A DNA stretch of 64,000 bases from CAVZTA01 sp963778025 (GTDB taxonomy: Bacteria; Chloroflexota; Limnocylindria; Limnocylindrales; CSP1-4): the NCBI GenBank assembly GCA_963778025.1, contig CAVZTA010000019.1, forward strand, positions 248,001-312,000. The letters are read 5' to 3'. Shown piece after piece: positions 44,134 through 53,197 of the stretch (the stretch's first letter is position 1; each line of letters starts with the position of its first letter). A program made the position numbers and the translations under genes. The notes below the pieces were generated by a model. It was not told the origin of the DNA, made no database searches, and saw nothing but the letters and a program-made list of their open reading frames with translations.

Positions 44134-45538
44134 GCGACGCCACGCCGACGAGCGCCGCCACGCCGACGAGCCGCCGCCTCGAGGGCCGTCTCATCGCGCT
44201 CGGCGTGACCGGCAGCATCGCCGCGTACCGTGCCGTCGAGCTGCTGCGAAGGCTGCGCGATGAAGGCGCCGACGTCGTCGTCCTGATGACGAGCTCCGCG
44301 CAGCGCTTCGTGGGCGAGCTGACCTTCGCCGCCCTCAGCAACCACCCGGTCGAGACGGATCCGCTCGCGCTCCTGCCCGACGAGCGGATCGGCCACATCG
44401 TCGTCGCCGATGCCGCCGACGCGTTCGTCATCGCTCCCGCGACCGCGCACTGGATGGCGGCCATGGCCACCGGGCTGGCGGGTGATGCCGTGACCGCCGC
44501 GGTCCTCGCGACCAGCGCGCCCGTCGTCGTCGCCCCGGCGATGGACGGCGACATGTGGACCCATCCCGCGACGCGCGCCAATGTCGAACGGCTCCCACCG
44601 CCTTCGGGTACACGGTCGTCGAGCCGGGCACAGGGCCGCTCGCATCGGGCCAGTCGGGCGTCGGGCGGCTCGCCGAGATCCCGCACATCGTCGATGCGGT
44701 GATCGCGGCGACGACGGACCGGCCGATCCGCCAGCCCGATCCGGCGAAGCGCCCGCCCGCGACGCGCGATCCGGCACGCGACGCCGACCTCGAGGGCCGC
44801 CACGTCGTCGTCACCGCCGGCGGCACGCGCGAGGCGATCGACCCGGTCCGCTACATCGGCAACCGCAGCACCGGCAAGATGGGCGTCGCGATCGCCGAGG
44901 CGGCGCTGGACCGCGGGGCGCAGGTCACGCTCATCGTCGGCCACACCGAGGTCGAGCTCCCCGGGCAGGCGACGGTGATCCGGGCCGAATCGACCGCCCA
45001 GATGCGTGCCGCCCTGATGCGGACCGTCAACCTCGAGGACGGCCGGGCCGGGTTCGACGCCCTGATCATGGCGGCCGCCATCGCCGACTTCACCCCGACC
45101 CGGTCCGCCGACACCAAGCTCGAGCGCGGCGGACCACTCACGCTCGAGCTCATGCCGACGCCGGATCTCCTGGCCCACGTCGGCAGGCTCGCCCACGGCA
45201 TCGATGCCGACGGCGAACCCACCCGCCGGCCCCTCGAACCCCGCCCCGTCCTCGTCGGGTTCGCCGCCGAGACCGGGAGCCTCGACCGCGCCGCGGACAA
45301 GCTCAGGCGGAAGCGGGTCGACCTCCTCGTGGCCAACGACGTGGCGGAGGCCGGATCCGGCTTCGGGACCGACACCAACCGGGTCGAGATCCTCGACGCC
45401 GACGGCGGCCGCGAATCCCTGCCCCTGCTCAGCAAGCGCGAGGTGGCCGACCGGATCCTCGACCGGGTCGCAACATGGTTGGACGCCCGCGACGCGGCGG
45501 CGCACACTCCGGGCATGCATGCGGAGCCCGCGTCATGA
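44130..45538 (+). CDS. coaBC: Phosphopantothenoylcysteine decarboxylase/synthetase, one frameshift
   Basis: A bifunctional flavoprotein that makes phosphopantothenoylcysteine and decarboxylates it to phosphopantetheine. The CoaC half has IALGVTGSIAAYRAVELLRR, HIVVADAADAFVIAPATAHW and VVAPAMDGDMWTHPATRAN (PAMN-type motif with D in place of N, then the usual M-W). Near 44607 the frame shifts (one missing base or two extra) to FGYTVVEPGTGPLASGQSGV, which carries the GRL region. The CoaB half has VVTAGGTREAIDPVRYIGNR, STGKMGVAIAEAAL, AAAIADFTP and VANDVAEAGSGFGTDTNRV. It is coupled by ATGA to both neighbours. Confidence 0.92.
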
Positions 45539-46452
45539 GCGCCCCGAACCCGTCCGTCGCCCGCCTCACCGTCAACGACATCCGCAAGCTGCACACCGAC
45601 GGCACGCGGATCGCGATGGTCACCGCGTACGACTACCCGACGGCCAAGCTCGTCGACGAGGCCGGCATCCCGCTCGTGCTGGTGGGCGATTCGCTGGGCC
45701 GCGTGATGCTCGGCTACGAGAACGAGATCCCGGTCTCGATGGCCGACATGCTCCACCACACCAAGGCCGTGACCCGCGGCGCGAAGCACGCGCTCGTCAT
45801 CGGCGACATGCCGTTCCTGTCGTACTCCACGCCCGAGGACGCGCTCCACAACGCCGGTCGCTTCCTCGCCGAGGCCGGTGCCCAGGCCGTCAAGGTCGAA
45901 GGGGGCGTGCGCAGCGCGCGGATCATCGAGACGCTGGTGAAGGCGGGCATCCCGGTCCAGGGCCACATCGGCTGGACCCCGCAGGCCTCGAACGCCGCGG
46001 GCAAGGTGCGGGTCCTCGGCAAGAGCCGCGAACAGGCCCGGACGCTCCTCGCCGATGCGCTCGCCGTCCAGGAAGCCGGCGCCTTCTCGATCGTCCTGGA
46101 GCTCGTGCCGGAACAGCTGGCCGCGGCGATCACGGAGCGCCTCGCGATCCCGACGATCGGCATCGGCGCCGGCGCGGGCTGCAGCGGCCAGGTCCAGGTC
46201 CTCACGGATCTCCTGGGCTGGGACAGCTGGCATCCCCGTCACGCGCGCCCGTACGCGAACCTGCGCGAGACCATCCTCGGCGCCGTCGGGGCGTACAAGG
46301 CGGACGTCGAGGCGGGCACGTTCCCCGGCCCGGCGGAGACCGTGCGCATGGACGACGCGGTGCTCGACGAGGTGCTCGGCCGCTCGTCGCTCGACCTGCC
46401 GGGCGGGACCGACCCAGCGCCTGCCGGGATCCCGCTCGATCGCGACCTCTAG
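45535..46452 (+). CDS. panB: 3-methyl-2-oxobutanoate hydroxymethyltransferase
   Basis: PanB makes ketopantoate from alpha-ketoisovalerate and methylene-tetrahydrofolate. The 305-residue protein shows MVTAYDYPTAKLVDEAGIPL, VLVGDSLGRVMLGYENEIPV, VIGDMPFLSYSTPEDALHNA, AVKVEGGVRSARIIETLVKA and GIPVQGHIGWTPQASNAAGK, all with the metal- and substrate-binding residues expected. The end includes a ~30-residue tail rich in Asp/Pro/Gly. ATG overlaps the coaBC stop. PanB and PanC lie together with CoaX and CoaBC, so the pathway to phosphopantetheine is encoded here apart from panE and panD. Confidence 0.97.
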   Translation: MSAPNPSVARLTVNDIRKLHTDGTRIAMVTAYDYPTAKLVDEAGIPLVLVGDSLGRVMLGYENEIPVSMADMLHHTKAVTRGAKHALVIGDMPFLSYSTPEDALHNAGRFLAEAGAQAVKVEGGVRSARIIETLVKAGIPVQGHIGWTPQASNAAGKVRVLGKSREQARTLLADALAVQEAGAFSIVLELVPEQLAAAITERLAIPTIGIGAGAGCSGQVQVLTDLLGWDSWHPRHARPYANLRETILGAVGAYKADVEAGTFPGPAETVRMDDAVLDEVLGRSSLDLPGGTDPAPAGIPLDRDL

Positions 46453-46477
46453 CCCGCCCGGGACGCCCACCCGCTCG

Positions 46478-47311
46478 ATGCAGGTCGTCCGGACCCGCGC
46501 CGAGCTGCGCGCCGCGCTCGCCTCACTCCCCCGGCCCATCGGCCTGGTGCCCACGATGGGCTGGCTGCACGCCGGCCACACGTCGCTCATCGAGCGAGCG
46601 CGAACGGAGAGCCAGACCGTCGTCGCCACGATCTTCGTGAACCCGAAGCAGTTCGGCGAGTCGAGCGACTTCGAGCAGTACCCGCGCAACGAGGCGCGCG
46701 ACGTCGCGTTGCTCGAGGCGGCGGGCGTCGACCTGCTGTTCGCACCGCCCGTCGAGGAGGTCTACCCGCCCGGGTTCGACACGACCGTCCATGTCGGCGC
46801 CATCGCCCTGCCGCTCGAGGGTGCGGCGCGCCCCGGCCATTTCGACGGTGTCGCGACGGTCGTCGCGATCCTGTTCGCGCTGGTCGGCGCGGAGCGGGCG
46901 TACTTCGGCCTGAAGGACTACCAGCAGGTGAAGGTCATCGAGCGGATGGCGCTCGACCTCGCGCTGCCGACGACGGTGGTGGCGCTGCCGACCGTCCGCG
47001 AGGCTGACGGCCTCGCGCTGTCGTCACGCAACGCCCGCCTGACCGCGGACGCACGGGCCGCGGCGCCGGCGCTCCGGAGGGCGCTGCTGGCGGCCCGCGA
47101 TGCGTGGGCGGGCGGCACGCGCACGGCGAACGAGCTCCGCGACGTCATGTGGGAGACGATCTCGGCGGAGCGGCTCGCGGCGATCGACTACGTCTCGGTC
47201 GCGGACGCGGAGACCCTCGCCGAGCTCGAGGTCGTCGACCGGCCGGCGATCCTGTCGCTGGCGGTCCGCTTCGAGGGCGTCCGGCTCATCGACAACGAGC
47301 GGCTCGGCTGA
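46478..47311 (+). CDS. panC: Pantothenate synthetase
   Basis: PanC joins pantoate and beta-alanine using ATP. The 277-residue protein has the HIGH-like motif in GLVPTMGWLHAGHTSLIERA, then VVATIFVNPKQFGESSDFEQ, YPRNEARDVALLEAAGVDLL, GHFDGVATVVAILFALVGAE, YFGLKDYQQVKVIERM (KMSKS-like loop region READGLALSSRNARLT further on). It starts 25 bp after panB with no overlap. It is intact and of normal length. Confidence 0.97.
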   Translation: MQVVRTRAELRAALASLPRPIGLVPTMGWLHAGHTSLIERARTESQTVVATIFVNPKQFGESSDFEQYPRNEARDVALLEAAGVDLLFAPPVEEVYPPGFDTTVHVGAIALPLEGAARPGHFDGVATVVAILFALVGAERAYFGLKDYQQVKVIERMALDLALPTTVVALPTVREADGLALSSRNARLTADARAAAPALRRALLAARDAWAGGTRTANELRDVMWETISAERLAAIDYVSVADAETLAELEVVDRPAILSLAVRFEGVRLIDNERLG

Positions 47312-47370
47312 TCCCGGGGCCTCGCGGGAACCGGCGAGTCGCGAGGGGTGTATCACAGCATCCGCACCCG

Positions 47371-47980
47371 ATGAGGTCCCCGATGCGCACCGTCGTCCGA
47401 CTCGCCGCCGCCCTCGTGCTCGCCCTGGGCATCGTCACGCCCGTTCTCGCCAAGGAGGGCGTCGAGGCCCGGCTCGATCAGGCCATCCCGCTCAACGGCG
47501 ATCCCGGGACGCCCATCGTCGTCGGCTTCACGCTCGCCTCGATGACCGGCGACGACGCGACCGGCGCGCCGGTCTACCTGCGCGTCCATCCGGTCGGGGG
47601 CGATCCGGTCGAGGTGCCCGCCACGGACGACGGCACCGGCCACTACACCGCGACCTTCACCATGCCCGAGCACGGCGTCGCGGCCGTCGAGATCGGGATG
47701 CGCGGCGAGTCGTGCGAGAACGGCGCCTGCACCCGGTCCGACTTCATGTTCCAGGTCGCGGGTCCCGAGCATGGCGGGGTGTTCGTGCCCGTCGAACGTG
47801 CCGCCCCCGGCGAACCCGGGCAAGGTGACGCCGACGCAGGCACCGGCGCCCGTGCCTGCCGAGGCGACGACCACGACCTCGACGCCGCCGGTGCTGCCGC
47901 TGCTCGCCCTGGGTCTGCTGATCGTGGCCGGCGGCGCGGCGCTGGCGTTCTCGAGTCGGCGCACGACGCACGCCGCCTGA
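47371..47980 (+). CDS. Secreted membrane-anchored beta-sandwich protein, one frameshift
   Basis: After a signal peptide (TVVRLAAALVLALGIVTPVLA) comes a YtkA/FixH-like beta domain with LDQAIPLNGDPGTPIVVGFT, VYLRVHPVGGDPVEVPATDD and TFTMPEHGVAAVEIGMRG, including CENGAC. Near 47789 (CCCGTCGAAC) one extra base shifts the frame to NVPPPANPGKVTPTQAP, a Thr/Pro linker, a C-terminal helix (PVLPLLALGLLIVAGGAALA) and a short basic tail. The total is three times 203 plus one. The product would face outward, held by the C-terminal helix. The exact role is unknown; ATG at 47383 is an alternative start. Confidence 0.65.
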
Positions 47981-48021
47981 ACCTGACGGATCCTGTCGCG
48001 TGCCCGCCTACCATGGCGGGC

Positions 48022-48859
48022 ATGACGACGCTCACCGCGCACACCGGCACCCTCGACGTCCCGGGTGGCCGCCTCGCCTTCGACATCGCCGGCGACGGGC
48101 CGCCGCTCCTGCTCGTGCATGCCGGGGTCAGCGACCGACGGATGTGGGACGACGTCTGGGACGAGCTCGCCCGCAGCCATACGGTCATCCGCCACGACAC
48201 GCGCGGCTTCGGCGACACCGTCATCACCGACCCGAGCGTGGCGTACTCCAACCGGGCGGACATCGTCGCGCTGCTGGACCACCTGGACATCGCGAAGGCG
48301 GCGTTGTGCGGCGTATCGCGAGCCGGGTCGATCGTCATCGACACCGCGCTGGAGTTCCCGGACCGCGTCTCGGCGCTCATCCCCGTCGCGGCCGGCCTCG
48401 GCGGCTTCGAGGTCGAGCCCACGCCCCAGGAGATCGAGGTCTTCACCGAGCAGGAACGCCTCGAGGAGGCGAAGGACTGGGACGCCGTCATCGAGGGCGA
48501 GCTCCGGATCTGGATCGACGGCATCGGCCAGCCCGCCGATCGCGTCCCGGAGATCCGGCGACGGGTCGAGCCGCATGCTGCGCCGCATCTACGGGGAGCG
48601 GCTGGGTGACGGCGATGTCGACGTCATCGCGCTCGAACCGCGGGCTGTCGGCCGGATCGCCGGACTGCGGATCCCGGCGCTCGTCATCGTCGGCGATCTC
48701 GACACCCCCGAGACGATCTCGTCGTGTCGCCACATCGCGCTCACGATCCCGGGCGCGCGGCTGGTGGTCCTGTCGGGCGTCGCCCATCTCCCGCCGATGG
48801 AGCGCCCCGCGGAGTTCACGGAGCTGCTCACGACGTTCCTCGCCGAAGCCGGAGCCTGA
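48022..48859 (+). CDS. Alpha/beta-hydrolase, one frameshift
   Basis: A ~278-residue alpha/beta-hydrolase. The oxyanion region is PPLLLVHAGVSDRRMWDDV. The nucleophile elbow is CGVSRAGSIVIDTAL, i.e. G-V-S-R-A-G, with Arg where most have the second Gly-adjacent residue. The Asp is probably in IVGDLDTPETI and the His in VLSGVAHLPPMERP. Near 48568 (GGGTCGAGCC) an extra base shifts the frame; both halves match the family. The start ATG 48022 is preceded by TACCAT ending 7 nt upstream. The substrate is unknown. It resembles 3-oxoadipate enol-lactonase-type hydrolases in general shape only. Confidence 0.85.
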
Positions 48860-48869
48860 CCGGCCACGC

Positions 48870-50048
48870 TCAGGCCGGGACCGCCACCTCGAGGAACCGG
48901 TCGAGGTCGAGCGACTGCTCGACCAGCGACTTGATGAGCGCGATCTTCCCGGTGTCGGCGCCGTGGGTCTTCACCAGGAGGTCGTGGATCTCCGACGCGA
49001 CGGCGTAGGTGTCCTCCTGGACGAGCGTCGCGAACAGGTCCGCCTGCCGGATCGCCGCGATGACCGACGGGCGGGGACGGTAGCCGCCGGTCAGCACGAG
49101 ACCCACCGCGGCGCCCTCGTGGCCGTCGACGGCCGCGGTGCGCTCGTTCGTCGCGGCCGCCGCGACCGATGCGATCCGTTCCGCCTCGGCGGCGCTCGCG
49201 TGGGGCAGGCGCTTCGCGAGGTGGGCGGTCGTCACCGTGAGGATCACGTCCTCGCGATCGCCCGGCGCGATGACCAGCGTGCCCGGGCCGACGCGCTCCA
49301 GCATGTGGCGGGGCTCCATCGCGCCGATCGCCACGCCATCGATGACCCGGTCCAGGTCGGGCCCGTGGTGGAGCACCTCGCCGTGCACGCCGTCGAGGAT
49401 CATCCCGAGCGTCGGGTTCGACAGGATCGGCCGGTACGGCAGCACGCCCAGCAAGGGGATGCCGTGGTTCGCGAGACCCCGCTCGAGGATGTGCTCGATC
49501 CCCGGCTGCGCATCGAGCTCCACCTTGTTCACGATCGCGCCCGCGACCGGCACCCCGGCATCGCGGAACAGCGCCGCGTTGAGCACGATCTCGTCGATCG
49601 GCCGGCCGACGCCGCCCTCCGACACGATCACCGCGGGCGCGCCCAGGAGTCGCGCGACTCCCGCATTCGACAGCCCGATGACGGCGCCCACGCCCGCGTG
49701 CCCCGTTCCCTCGATGAGGAGGACGTCGTGGCCCGCGAAGGTCGCGTGCGCGTCGCAGATGCGCTTGCCGAGGTCCTCCACGACCTCGCCCGCGATGTAC
49801 GCCTTGGTGAACCCGCGCGGGATGTGGACGGGACTCATCACGGCATATGGCTCGGGGAGGCCGAAGACGTCGCGCATGAGGACCGCGTCCTCGTCCGCCG
49901 GCACGCCGCCATCGATGACCGTCCGCTGTCCGACGGGCTTCATGAACCCGGTGCGCAGGCCGCGTGACATGAAGCCGTGCAGGAGCCCCAGCGCGGCCGT
50001 GGTCTTGCCGCGGTTCTGCCCGGTCGCAGCCAGATAGAGGTGGCGCAC
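48870..50048 (-). CDS. BioD/CobB-like P-loop protein with DRTGG domain
   Basis: A 392-residue protein whose N-terminal ~230 residues are a dethiobiotin-synthetase-like P-loop domain (LYLAATGQNRGKTTAALGLL with Walker A GQNRGKTT, TGFMKPVGQRT, VLLIEGTGHAGVGAVIGLSN, PAVIVSEGGVGRPIDEIVLN, VAGAIVNKVE). The C-terminal part is a DRTGG domain (GVAIGAMEPRHMLERVGPGT, LVIAPGDREDVILTV, GLVLTGGYRPRPSVIAAIRQ). This architecture is the N-terminal half of long phosphotransacetylases, here without the acyltransferase domain. It probably has a regulatory nucleotide-binding role. It has a GTG start and lies 16 bp after the unknown gene upstream. Confidence 0.82.
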   Translation of the reverse strand: MRHLYLAATGQNRGKTTAALGLLHGFMSRGLRTGFMKPVGQRTVIDGGVPADEDAVLMRDVFGLPEPYAVMSPVHIPRGFTKAYIAGEVVEDLGKRICDAHATFAGHDVLLIEGTGHAGVGAVIGLSNAGVARLLGAPAVIVSEGGVGRPIDEIVLNAALFRDAGVPVAGAIVNKVELDAQPGIEHILERGLANHGIPLLGVLPYRPILSNPTLGMILDGVHGEVLHHGPDLDRVIDGVAIGAMEPRHMLERVGPGTLVIAPGDREDVILTVTTAHLAKRLPHASAAEAERIASVAAAATNERTAAVDGHEGAAVGLVLTGGYRPRPSVIAAIRQADLFATLVQEDTYAVASEIHDLLVKTHGADTGKIALIKSLVEQSLDLDRFLEVAVPA

Positions 50049-50064
50049 GGAACGCCGCGGTCGG

Positions 50065-50676
50065 CTAGCTGCGGGGACCCGTCTTGCGCTCGACGAGGTT
50101 CACCGCGTCGCGCAGCCGCGTCAGCGATTCGGCGTCGACCGAGTCGGGCTCGAGGTACGGGCCGAGGCGCTCGAGGATGTCGATGACGAGCCCGGCATAC
50201 ACGCTCGCGTCCGCGACGAAGAACTGCGGCTCGTTGTTGTAGCGGACGAGCGTGAGGCGGCCCTGGAGCACGCGCCGCTCCTCGACGTGGGCGACCTGGG
50301 TCGAGAAGTTGTGGCCCTGGATCCCGTCGGGGTTGTTGAGGAAGTTCAGCGCGTTGTCGATGGCCAGCCCGAACCGCGCCCGCCATGCGACCAGCCGCTC
50401 GTGCACCTCCGCCGGGATGCGGACCTCCGCGACCTCCTCGAACACCTCCGGGGCGACGGTGAGCAGACCGACGAGGGTGGTCCCGGCGCGCGCGCCGAGC
50501 ATCACCTGCAGGCTGCGCTCGAGGGTGAACACCTCGGAGTCGAACCGCGGGCTCGTGATGACGTCCGTCAGGAGGTCCTCGACGTTGTCGAGGCTGCCGG
50601 GATCGGCCAACGCGTTCGAGAGGTGGAGGACCTCCTCCTTGAAGAGGAACTTCTCCTCGTGGTCGAGTTCGGGCAT
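50065..50676 (-). CDS. Conserved hypothetical protein paired with the DRTGG protein
   Basis: A 203-residue soluble, mostly helical protein (MPELDHEEKFLFKEEVLHLS, VFTLERSLQVMLGARAGTTL, FGLAIDNALNFLNNPDGIQG, LVRYNNEPQFFVADASVYAG). It has no cysteine, signal peptide or membrane span. I do not recognise a family. It starts with ATG at 50676, with TACCAT (50689-50684) 7 nt upstream, and is followed 16 bp later by the BioD/DRTGG-like gene, so the two form a two-gene operon of unknown purpose. Confidence 0.7.
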   Translation of the reverse strand: MPELDHEEKFLFKEEVLHLSNALADPGSLDNVEDLLTDVITSPRFDSEVFTLERSLQVMLGARAGTTLVGLLTVAPEVFEEVAEVRIPAEVHERLVAWRARFGLAIDNALNFLNNPDGIQGHNFSTQVAHVEERRVLQGRLTLVRYNNEPQFFVADASVYAGLVIDILERLGPYLEPDSVDAESLTRLRDAVNLVERKTGPRS

Positions 50677-50714
50677 GGGGCCGATGGTACAGCCCGCTCC
50701 GGCACGTCCGACCC

Positions 50715-51365
50715 TCAAGCGCCGGCCGGATCCGCGAGGATCGCCCGGACCAGCTCCTCGCGCAGCCACGCTGCGTAGCGCTTCACCGACCAGCGGCGCA
50801 TCGTGACCATCAGCCGGAACAGCTCGTCGGACGTCAGCCCCCAGGCGATGTCGGTGGCGCGCGGCACGTCCAGACCGGCGCGCAGCGCGCCGGCCGGCAG
50901 CGCCGAGACCATCCGGAGGATGAGCCCCCGTCGCGCCTCCTGACGGCGAAGCCACTCGTCGCCGATCTCCGGATCCCCGACGCCCGCCCGAAGCACCGTC
51001 ACGACCGCCAGGTGCCGCGCCCAGAAGTCGGTCGCGGTCTCCGCCAGCGCCATGACCATCGCGCGCGGGTCGCCGCCCAGCTCCTGTGCACGGCGGGCCG
51101 CCCGCGCAGGGGCGCCTTCCGCGTCGACGCGCTCGATCAGCCCGTCGATGAGCGCCCGCTTCGTCCCGAAGCTGGAGTAGATGGTCTCGGGTGCCACGCC
51201 CGCGCGGGCGGCGATGACCGAGACGGAGGTCGCCGCGTAGCCCTGCTCCGCGAACAGCTCGAGGGCGGCGTCGAGGATCCGTGCACGCGTGGCTTCCGCC
51301 TGGGCGCGACGAAGCGGCGAATGATAGGTGCGTTTCGCGACGGATGACGTATTCACACGGGCCAT
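50715..51365 (-). CDS. TetR-family transcriptional regulator
   Basis: A 216-residue TetR-type repressor. The N-terminal helix-turn-helix is ATRARILDAALELFAEQGYA, TSVSVIAARAGVAPETIYSS and FGTKRALIDGLIERV, and the rest is the helical ligand/dimer domain. ATG at 51365 has TAGAGT (51377-51372) 6 nt upstream. The divergent region of 77 bp is unusually AT-rich and contains palindromes, so it likely represses itself and the membrane/lipoprotein genes opposite. The ligand is unknown. Confidence 0.9.
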   Translation of the reverse strand: MARVNTSSVAKRTYHSPLRRAQAEATRARILDAALELFAEQGYAATSVSVIAARAGVAPETIYSSFGTKRALIDGLIERVDAEGAPARAARRAQELGGDPRAMVMALAETATDFWARHLAVVTVLRAGVGDPEIGDEWLRRQEARRGLILRMVSALPAGALRAGLDVPRATDIAWGLTSDELFRLMVTMRRWSVKRYAAWLREELVRAILADPAGA

Positions 51366-51442
51366 TCCGATACTCTATCGTAGTTTTGGATGCAGTAACA
51401 CAGTAGTTGTTACTCACACACTATCACAGAAAGGCGGTCGCC
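51366..51442. promoter_or_regulatory. AT-rich divergent operator/promoter region of the TetR locus
   Basis: It holds a 13-bp palindrome CGATACTCTATCG (51368-51380), overlapping the regulator's TAGAGT -10, and a 19-bp palindrome GTAACACAGTAGTTGTTAC (51395-51413). These are the likely TetR operators. A CTATCACAG -10-like stretch precedes AAAGGCGG and the ATG at 51443. AT content is far above the surroundings. Confidence 0.6.
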
Positions 51443-51964
51443 ATGACCACCACCAGCACCACCACCATCCGTCGCTCTCGTCGCGTCGAAGGCCTGCTCC
51501 CGGAGCGGGCCGTCCTGGGCATGACGCTCATCGGCATCGCGGCGATCGTCGCCGCCGGGGCGCTCGTCCCGAACCTCGATCGCTGGACGCTGCTCGGCGT
51601 GAGTGCGCTGACGCTGACGGCGTTCGCGCTCAGCCGCGAGTACGGCTTCGCCATCGCCGCCGGGATCACCGGAGGCCTCGGCACCGCCATCGCGCTCGTC
51701 ACCAGCGGGTCGATCGCCCCGGCGATGACCGCCGCCGCCGTGTTCCTGCCGGTCGCGGCGGGGTTCGCGGCGGTGTGGGTCCTGGGTCTCGTGGCCCGGC
51801 CCCGCGAGACGCATCCCTGGCCGCTGTTCCCGGCCACGATCCTCGGCAGCCTCGGTGCCTCGATCGCCCTCGAGATGCCCGGTCTCATCGATTGGGTCGG
51901 AGCCGGCCTCGCGGTCGCCTTCGCCCTCGCCGGCATCGGCATGCTCGTCCGCCGGCCCCGATGA
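51443..51964 (+). CDS. Small multi-span membrane protein
   Basis: A 173-residue protein: a Thr/Arg-rich N-terminus (MTTTSTTTIRRSRRVEG) then about five helices (VLGMTLIGIAAIVAAGALVP, LLGVSALTLTAFALS, FAIAAGITGGLGTAIALV, PAMTAAAVFLPVAAGFAAVW, FPATILGSLGASIALEM). It probably sits in the cytoplasmic membrane. I recognise no family. It is divergent from the TetR gene and 47 bp before the lipoprotein gene, with which it is probably cotranscribed. Confidence 0.7.
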   Translation: MTTTSTTTIRRSRRVEGLLPERAVLGMTLIGIAAIVAAGALVPNLDRWTLLGVSALTLTAFALSREYGFAIAAGITGGLGTAIALVTSGSIAPAMTAAAVFLPVAAGFAAVWVLGLVARPRETHPWPLFPATILGSLGASIALEMPGLIDWVGAGLAVAFALAGIGMLVRRPR

Positions 51965-52011
51965 CCGACCGACAGCCTCCCTCCCTCCTTCCCTCCCGAA
52001 AGGACCGGACC

Positions 52012-52602
52012 ATGCGTGACCTTCGCTCCCTCGCCCGCCCGATGCTTGCCGGAGGTGTCGTGCTGATCCTCGTCGCCGCCTGCTCCGGCAGCGGTACGGC
52101 GACGAGTCCCAGCGCAGCACCCGCCGCCACCCCCTCGCCCATCGCGACCTTCGCGCCCAGCCCGACCCCCGCGTCGTCCGCACCCGCCGACTCGCCGAGC
52201 CCGGACGCGACCGACGACGCCAGCCCGACGCCGGCACCCGTCAGCGTCGACCTCGCCACGACAGGCGGCGGCCCCACCCACATCGACGTGATCGACTGGA
52301 CCGGGACCCTCTCGGGCGCGACATCCGGCGAGCCCGGCGATGGAGCCTCCATCGAGCCCGGCACGCTCCACGTGCGGAACGAGTTCGACACGAGCCTGCG
52401 GATCACGTGGTCCGCCGCTCCGTGTGCGACCGCTGACCGCCTCTACCTGGAACCGGGCCTCGCGCGCATCACGCTCCTGTCGCCGCCGTGCGATGGCGAC
52501 GCGATCGCGCTGGACCGGGTCCTGATCCTCTCCTTCAGCCAGCCCGTCGACGCCGACGCGATCGAGGCGGTGGTCCAGACCTCGGTCGACACGATGGGTT
52601 GA
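52012..52602 (+). CDS. Lipoprotein of unknown function
   Basis: A 196-residue lipoprotein with signal peptide MRDLRSLARPMLAGGVVLIL and lipobox VAAC. Residues ~25-80 form a Pro/Ser/Ala/Thr linker, followed by a small domain with STLTGGGP-like and HIDVIDWTGTLSGA, EPGTLHVRNEFDTSLRI, and two cysteines (AAPCATADRLYL and LLSPPCDGDAIA) likely to be in a disulfide. AAAGGA precedes the ATG. A terminator hairpin follows. Its partner membrane protein and the TetR regulator suggest an inducible envelope response. Confidence 0.7.
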   Translation: MRDLRSLARPMLAGGVVLILVAACSGSGTATSPSAAPAATPSPIATFAPSPTPASSAPADSPSPDATDDASPTPAPVSVDLATTGGGPTHIDVIDWTGTLSGATSGEPGDGASIEPGTLHVRNEFDTSLRITWSAAPCATADRLYLEPGLARITLLSPPCDGDAIALDRVLILSFSQPVDADAIEAVVQTSVDTMG

Positions 52603-52630
52603 ACCGGTCCCTCCAGGGACGTCGAGCGCG

Positions 52631-52661
52631 CGAGGACCCCGGTCAGGAGGCCGGGTCCTCG
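52631..52661 (+). terminator. Rho-independent-like terminator
   Basis: CGAGGACCC (52631-52639) pairs with GGGTCCTCG (52653-52661), extended by CGG/CCG inside, followed by TTCGTGCG. It ends the TetR-linked operon. Confidence 0.65.
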
Positions 52662-52776
52662 TTCGTGCGTACGGTGCGCTCCGTCGCACGGCCGTCACGC
52701 GCGCGCCACCCGTCGCGAGGGCGAGCGCGACCTCGGCGGTCGCAGGCTCGGGTCCCACCAGTCGGAGGACACCACG

Positions 52777-53109
52777 ATGGATCAGGACCGGACGGTTCGC
52801 ACGGGCGACCCGGAACGCCTCGAGGACCTGCCCGAGCACGAGGATGACAGCGACGTCGCCGCGACCGGCAGCGGGATCCTGTCCCGGGGAGACACCGCGA
52901 TCGATCGCGGCACCGGAACGACCTACGGCACCGCCCAGGGGCGTCGCGAGGACGACGGCGAAGCGCTGCCGGATCGCGATGAGACGACCGAGGAGCTGGC
53001 GGCGTACGACCGCGGCACCTCAGGGTCCATCCCGCGCGGGCAGTCGGGCGGTGGGTTGCCCGAGGCCGCGTTCGTCACCGACGAGCCGGAGCGCGACCCC
53101 GAGCGATGA
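52777..53109 (+). CDS. Small hydrophilic, probably disordered protein
   Basis: A 110-residue, strongly acidic protein (MDQDRTVRTGDPERLEDLPE ... EHEDDSDVAATGSG) with no hydrophobic stretch and many Asp/Glu/Gly/Thr. GGAGG lies 8 nt before the ATG. The composition is like that of small stress- or desiccation-linked hydrophilic proteins, but no motif proves this. It has a perfect terminator 35 bp downstream, which supports it being a real transcribed gene. Confidence 0.6.
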   Translation: MDQDRTVRTGDPERLEDLPEHEDDSDVAATGSGILSRGDTAIDRGTGTTYGTAQGRREDDGEALPDRDETTEELAAYDRGTSGSIPRGQSGGGLPEAAFVTDEPERDPER

Positions 53110-53144
53110 CCGCCGGCGGGCAGCCGAGCACCTCGCAGACACAA

Positions 53145-53176
53145 GAACGACCCCGGTCCGGTGACCGGGGTCGTTC
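53145..53176. terminator. Perfect 13-bp bidirectional terminator
   Basis: GAACGACCCCGGT (53145-53157) and ACCGGGGTCGTTC (53164-53176) are fully complementary around a 6-nt loop. It lies between the convergent hydrophilic-protein and gdhA genes and can serve both. Confidence 0.75.
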
Positions 53177-53197
53177 GCGATCGGATGACGCGAAGGG

